A stretch of DNA of 64,000 nucleotides from Phocaeicola_A sp045545095 (GTDB lineage: Bacteria > Bacteroidota > Bacteroidia > Bacteroidales > Bacteroidaceae). The stretch spans positions 27,401 to 91,400 of the forward strand of contig JAZQAG010000031.1 in the NCBI GenBank assembly GCA_045545095.1. The letters are read 5' to 3'. The notes below the pieces were generated by a model, which was not told the DNA's origin, searched no databases, and saw only the letters and a list, made by a program, of their open reading frames with translations. How positions within the stretch are numbered: position 1 is the first letter of the stretch; each line of letters opens with the position of its first letter. The translations under genes and the position numbers were made by a program. This document shows, one piece after another, positions 60,601-64,000 of the stretch.

Positions 60601-62061
60601 ATGGAAAAGAAAAGACTGACCGCAGCCAACGGACGTCCCGTGGCAGACAATCAAAACATCCAGACAGTGGGCCCGCGTGGGCCTGTCACCCTGCAAGATC
60701 CTTGGTTCTTGGAAAAACTGGCACACTTCGACCGCGAGGTGATTCCCGAACGGCGTATGCACGCCAAGGGTTCGGGAGCATACGGCACCTTTACGGTGAC
60801 GCATGACATCACGCGCTATACCCGTGCCTCCATCTTCAGCGAAGTGGGCAAGCAGACGGAGTGCTTCGTGCGCTTTTCTACCGTAGCTGGCGAGCGCGGA
60901 GCGGCCGATGCCGAGCGCGATATCCGTGGCTTTGCCATGAAGTTCTATACCGAGACGGGCAATTGGGACTTGGTGGGCAACAATACGCCCGTCTTCTTCC
61001 TGCGCGACCCATTGAAGTTTCCCGACCTGAACCATGCCATCAAGCGCGACCCGCGTACCAACATGCGCAGTGCGTCCAACAACTGGGATTTCTGGACCTC
61101 CTTGCCCGAAGCGCTGCATCAGGTGACCATCACCATGAGTCCGCGCGGCATTCCCCGTTCGTACCGCCACATGCACGGATTCGGAAGCCATACCTACAGT
61201 TTTATCAATCGCGACAATGTACGCACCTGGGTGAAGTTCCACCTGCGCACCTTGCAGGGCATTGAGTGCCTGACCGATGAGGAGGCTGAGGCCATCATTG
61301 CTAAAGACCGTGAGTCGCACCAGCGCGACCTCTACGAGAGCATCGAGCGTGGCGATTATCCCCGTTGGCTTTTCCAAGTGCAACTGATGACCGAGGAGCA
61401 GGCCGACCATTACCGCATCAATCCCTTTGACCTGACGAAGGTGTGGCCGCATGGAGACTTCCCCCTGCACGATGTAGGCATCTTGGAGCTGAACCGCAAT
61501 CCCGAAAACTATTTTGCAGAGGTGGAGCAGGCGGCTTTCAATCCCATCAACACCATCGATGGCATCGGTTTCTCGCCCGACAAGATGCTGCAAGGCCGTC
61601 TCTTCTCCTATGGCGATGCCCAGCGTTATAGGCTCGGTGTCAACTTGGAGCAGATTCCCGTGAACCGTCCGCGCTGTCCTTTCCATGCCTATCATCGCGA
61701 CGGAGCCATGCGGGTGGACGGCAACTACGGAAGCACCATCGGCTACGAGCCGAACAGCTTCGGTGAGTGGAAGGACAGTCCCGAGATGAAAGAACCACCC
61801 TTGAAGGTAAGTGGCGCGGTGTACAACTACAACGAGCGTGAGTACGACGACGATTATTACAGCCAACCCGGTGACCTTTTCCGCCTGATGCCGCCCGAGG
61901 AGCAACAACTCCTGTTCGAAAATACCGCCCGTGCCATGGGCGATGCCCACCTCTTCATCAAGCAACGCCACGTGCGCAATTGCCATCGGGCCGACCCCCG
62001 CTATGGCGAAGGCGTGGCACGTGCTTTGGGTATCGACTTGGTGGAGGCGTTGAAGGAATGA
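60601..62061 (+). CDS. katA: Monofunctional heme catalase
   Basis: A 486-residue small-subunit catalase starting at ATG 60601; a GTG two codons earlier is less likely. Active-site His in RRMHAKGSGAYG (H54), Asn in DLVGNNTPVFFLRD (~127), and heme-ligand Tyr in LFSYGDAQRYRLG (~337). It breaks down hydrogen peroxide in the cytoplasm and protects against brief oxygen exposure. GC is higher than in neighbours, common for this gene in Bacteroides. Confidence 0.96.
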   Translation: MEKKRLTAANGRPVADNQNIQTVGPRGPVTLQDPWFLEKLAHFDREVIPERRMHAKGSGAYGTFTVTHDITRYTRASIFSEVGKQTECFVRFSTVAGERGAADAERDIRGFAMKFYTETGNWDLVGNNTPVFFLRDPLKFPDLNHAIKRDPRTNMRSASNNWDFWTSLPEALHQVTITMSPRGIPRSYRHMHGFGSHTYSFINRDNVRTWVKFHLRTLQGIECLTDEEAEAIIAKDRESHQRDLYESIERGDYPRWLFQVQLMTEEQADHYRINPFDLTKVWPHGDFPLHDVGILELNRNPENYFAEVEQAAFNPINTIDGIGFSPDKMLQGRLFSYGDAQRYRLGVNLEQIPVNRPRCPFHAYHRDGAMRVDGNYGSTIGYEPNSFGEWKDSPEMKEPPLKVSGAVYNYNEREYDDDYYSQPGDLFRLMPPEEQQLLFENTARAMGDAHLFIKQRHVRNCHRADPRYGEGVARALGIDLVEALKE

Positions 62062-62119
62062 AAAATGGGGGCTATTTCTTTTGAAAAGAAGAATTTCCCC
62101 AAATTCTATAGTCTCAATA

Positions 62120-62149
62120 TTGGAGTTTGCTGAATTTTATATATCTTTG
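62120..62149 (+). promoter_or_regulatory. Promoter of the DUF4160/DUF2442 pair
   Basis: TTG (62120-62122), N19, TATCTTTG (62142-62149), 26 bp before the first start codon. Confidence 0.8.
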
Positions 62150-62175
62150 CTTCGGATAAAATAAAATCAATCAAA

Positions 62176-62427
62176 ATGAGTCCTAAGTTCAGACAAGAAG
62201 ATGGCTTTGTCTTTAAGATTTTTTCTAATGAGGAAGAGCGGATGCATATTCATGTGGTAAAAGCTGAGAATGAGGCAAAGTATTGGCTTGAGCCACAAAT
62301 TGAACTTGCTGAGAACTTTGGATTTACGAGTAAGGAACTGAAGAAAATAACAAAAATGGTAGTGGACTATGGAGACGATTTCAAAAGACTTTATGCAGAA
62401 CACATCGGTCGCCGTATTGATGATTAA
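62176..62427 (+). CDS. DUF4160 protein
   Basis: An 83-residue protein with the DUF4160 pattern: MSPKFRQEDGFVFKIFSNEE, HIHVVKAENEAKYWLEP (~24-40), then a helical C-terminus (FGFTSKELKKITKMVVDYGD). DUF4160 genes almost always precede DUF2442 genes, in a toxin-antitoxin-like arrangement whose activity is not settled. It has its own promoter and ends inside the next gene. Confidence 0.85.
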   Translation: MSPKFRQEDGFVFKIFSNEEERMHIHVVKAENEAKYWLEPQIELAENFGFTSKELKKITKMVVDYGDDFKRLYAEHIGRRIDD

Positions 62428-62656
62428 TTCGCAAGGGATGATGCTGTCTGTCCAAGGGCAGGATTATTTTGTTTCGTACAACCGTGTTCCTTGGTTGCGC
62501 GATGCACGGGTCAGCAGTGTGTTGAATGTGCAGATGTGTGGCCGTAATGCCATTGAATGGCCAGAATTGGATGTTGACCTTGAGATAGATAGTTTGAAAC
62601 ATCCCGAGCGTTATCCTCTGATTATGAAACGGAATATGTTGGATGTGGTCAATTGA
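62393..62656 (+). CDS. DUF2442 protein
   Basis: About 87 residues from ATG 62393 (MQNTSVAVLMINSQGMML); an ATG at 62369 in the same frame is possible. The core GQDYFVSYNRVPWLRDARVS and IEWPELDVDLEIDSL is typical of DUF2442. It overlaps the DUF4160 gene by 35 bp, suggesting coupled translation. The stop codon lies in the loop region of the terminator palindrome. Confidence 0.83.
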   Translation: MQNTSVAVLMINSQGMMLSVQGQDYFVSYNRVPWLRDARVSSVLNVQMCGRNAIEWPELDVDLEIDSLKHPERYPLIMKRNMLDVVN

Positions 62657-62670
62657 CCACATCCTTTTTT
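62641..62670 (+). terminator. Terminator overlapping the DUF2442 stop codon
   Basis: A perfect 24-nt palindrome (62641-62664) followed by seven T. The TGA stop (62654-62656) is inside the stem. Confidence 0.92.
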
Positions 62671-62675
62671 TATTC

Positions 62676-63566
62676 TTACTTCTTCTTCCCAAACAATCTG
62701 AATCGTATCTGGCTCTTCACCGTCAGTTGGTGGTCAAGGTGGTGGCGGAAAGGCTTCTCCCAAGCACGGCGGGCGGCATACTCTATGCCGAAAGACAAAC
62801 CTGTGAGAAGACGGAAATGTACCTTTACCTTCACTCCGGCCGACCAGTGTCGGAAGGTGAAGTCTTCATTCCACGGCGCAGGAATATCAGGGTCGGAGGT
62901 ATAGGTAACGCCCGTTTCGGGGTCGTAACTGTAAGTCCAATAGTCATCCACCCAATGACTCCATCGTTTCCATGCCATGGTAGGGCCGGCACTCAGTGTC
63001 AGGCGCTTGATATTCCACGAATGTAAAAGATCTATCTGATGGACAATGCAGTTTTCTCTTGTGTCATCTCCACATCCAATTTCATCGAGGGATGCACCGA
63101 CCGACCATCCCAGCGATACCATATGGTTGTCGTGGTAGGCATACTCAAAACCCACTCCCAATCCTGTAAAGAAAGTTGCTCCACCCGTTCCTGCATAAGT
63201 GTCGGCTTGTGGCACATACGTCCAGTGATGGGTGTAAGCATTGCCGAATATCAAAAGGTTGAAGTCACCCTTATAGATGTTGTAGTCCGAGGAATTCGGT
63301 ATAAACCTTAAAGCAGGTCGGTTGCGGTTGCGCAAGGCTCGTTCCTTTATGGTCATTCGTGTCTCTGCGCTGTCCAGTTGATGGTGTATATATTTTTCCT
63401 TATTTTTCGATAGGAACCACAATGCTGGTCGGTTTCGGTTGAGTGCAGCCCGTTCCTTCATGGTCATCTGTGCCTCTGCGGCAATCGGAAGCAAGCAGAA
63501 CAGCCCTAAAACAAGGCAAAACCTGCCGATAACGTTCCTCTGCAAAATCTTCTTCAACGCTTTCAT
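62676..63566 (-). CDS. Exported outer-membrane-type protein with duplicated N-terminal motif
   Basis: A 296-residue protein with signal peptide (~1-32). The mature start has a duplicated motif about 35 residues apart: MKERAALNRNRPALWF and IKERALRNRNRPALRF. After ~95 the sequence shows barrel-like strands with aromatic ends (YAYHDNHMVSLGWSVGASLD, FRHWSAGVKVKVHFRLLTGL, GIEYAARRAW) and a final strand ...SQIRFRLFGKKK. No recognised domain beyond a generic small barrel; DUF3575-type proteins are similar in size. Function unknown. Confidence 0.65.
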   Translation of the reverse strand: MKALKKILQRNVIGRFCLVLGLFCLLPIAAEAQMTMKERAALNRNRPALWFLSKNKEKYIHHQLDSAETRMTIKERALRNRNRPALRFIPNSSDYNIYKGDFNLLIFGNAYTHHWTYVPQADTYAGTGGATFFTGLGVGFEYAYHDNHMVSLGWSVGASLDEIGCGDDTRENCIVHQIDLLHSWNIKRLTLSAGPTMAWKRWSHWVDDYWTYSYDPETGVTYTSDPDIPAPWNEDFTFRHWSAGVKVKVHFRLLTGLSFGIEYAARRAWEKPFRHHLDHQLTVKSQIRFRLFGKKK

Positions 63567-63591
63567 GGTCGTATCGTTTAGTAAACCGTCA

Positions 63592-63599
63592 CAAATGTA
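63592..63599 (-). promoter_or_regulatory. -7 box (TACATTTG) for the gene ending at 62676
   Basis: Fits TAnnTTTG, 26 bp before the start codon, with TTTT instead of TTTG at a 19-bp spacing. A second candidate promoter lies at 63953-63985. Confidence 0.6.
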
Positions 63600-63764
63600 G
63601 GCAATAATATCCTGTTGGAAAAAGATTTACGTGGGAATCTTTGTGCTTTAACAATTGGCTTTAGGAATACAATACAGAACTTTGTGGTATGAGAAGTTTT
63701 CCGGATGGCGGTAAACCCGAATAAGAGGTTCTGTACTTCTTGCGAACACACTTAACAGCGACTC

Positions 63765-63852
63765 AGTACTTCCCAAGGAGTACTCGAGTATCGCCTAAGG
63801 AGTACCGCAGTACCGCTTAGAAGGTACTCGAGTATTTCTTAAGAAGTACTGG
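63765..63852. repeat. Array E: four tandem 22-nt palindromic units
   Basis: Half-sites of type AGTACT start at 63765/63779, 63787/63801, 63809/63823 and 63831/63845. Each pair is 14 nt apart and pairs repeat every 22 nt exactly. Units are diverged (TTCCCAAGG, TCGCCTAAGG, CCGCTTAGAAGG, TTTCTTAAGA centres). It lies in the 434-bp spacer upstream of the last gene; I see no gene in that spacer. Confidence 0.92.
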
Positions 63853-63900
63853 CTTTTGACTGCAGTGTACTGAAATAAGTTGACGGGTTAAACTTAGAAT

Positions 63901-63993
63901 CCTATATAGGTTTACACTGGAAATATTTATTCCTATGTGAGTTTACGCTTTGCAAAGATAATCCAAAATAGGTTTACATTCCAAACGAAATCT
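63901..63993. repeat. Three 31-nt direct repeats over a candidate promoter
   Basis: Units begin CCTATATAGGTTTACA (63901), CCTATGTGAGTTTACG (63932) and CCAAAATAGGTTTACA (63963), exactly 31 nt apart. A minus-strand -7 box TATCTTTG (63953-63960) with TTTG (63982-63985, N21) lies within units 2 and 3. This looks like an operator array. Confidence 0.7.
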
Positions 63994-64000
63994 CAAGAAA

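Noticed and set aside
60469..61986. 505-codon minus-strand open frame under catalase
   Set aside because: A mirror of the GC-rich catalase gene; composition effect.
63765..63852. Arrays A-E as CRISPR arrays
   Set aside because: Units are 10-22 nt with no unique 30-40-nt spacers, units are themselves palindromic and diverged, and no cas genes are present.

Overview
The window is chromosomal DNA from a Bacteroidales bacterium, most likely Bacteroidaceae (Bacteroides/Phocaeicola-like). This rests on the TTG-N19/20-TAnnTTTG promoter signature, read perfectly or nearly so upstream of several genes, on the lpxD-lpxC/fabZ-lpxA-miaA order with an LpxC-FabZ fusion, on Bacteroidales-only families (DUF4199, DUF4847, DUF6048/DUF6452-like), and on secreted pectin enzymes with C-terminal sorting-like tails. 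No phage, IS, CRISPR or conjugative module was seen.

Layout. 1-3.3 kb (minus): AsmA-like protein (cut by the window edge) and a PIF1/RecD-type helicase with a TPR tail. 3.4-3.9 kb: repeat array A, tRNA-Thr and a 96-nt structured RNA behind a perfect promoter. 4-8.5 kb (plus): DUF4199 protein, glycosyltransferase, two envelope proteins, MntP and ApbE. 8.6-11.7 kb: a secreted pectate lyase-GH105 fusion. 11.7-18.7 kb: MarC, a Crp-type regulator, then Dcp, DUF4847 lipoprotein, dCMP deaminase, S41 protease and 5-formyl-THF cyclo-ligase. 18.9-25.1 kb (minus): a BlaI/BlaR1-like sensor pair and an MG2-type envelope protein. 25.5-28.8 kb: DUF721, RecF, a TPR protein, RibH, tRNA-Tyr and tRNA-Gly. 28.8-42.4 kb (minus): miaA and the lipid A genes, HD phosphohydrolase, pyrF, a four-helix-bundle gene, prfA, two small membrane proteins, purM, LemA, TPM protein, aroB. 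42.7-58.4 kb: outer-membrane barrel, a 1659-residue CE12-CE8 pectin esterase, a propeller/AraC sensor-regulator divergent from a GH106 rhamnosidase, CotH, YbaN. 58.5-63.6 kb: nucleotidase, sialate O-acetylesterase, catalase, DUF4160/DUF2442 pair, an outer-membrane protein.

The secreted enzymes form a pectin theme: PL1-GH105 fusion, CE12-CE8 fusion and GH106 would deacetylate, demethylate, cut and trim homogalacturonan/rhamnogalacturonan, with the 51-kb regulator as probable local sensor. There is no SusC/SusD pair here.

The least explained signal is in the spacers. Five intergenic arrays (3.4, 18.7, 25.4, 58.4 and 63.8 kb) each hold four or five short palindromic units spaced 21-23 nt. Their sequences differ except for the 3.4/58.4 kb pair, which share units and spacing. 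A second family, made of TAGCTAC-type words, forms hairpins that fill spacers inside operons. One such hairpin has a four-helix-bundle gene in its loop, and one copy is translated inside the BlaR1-like gene.
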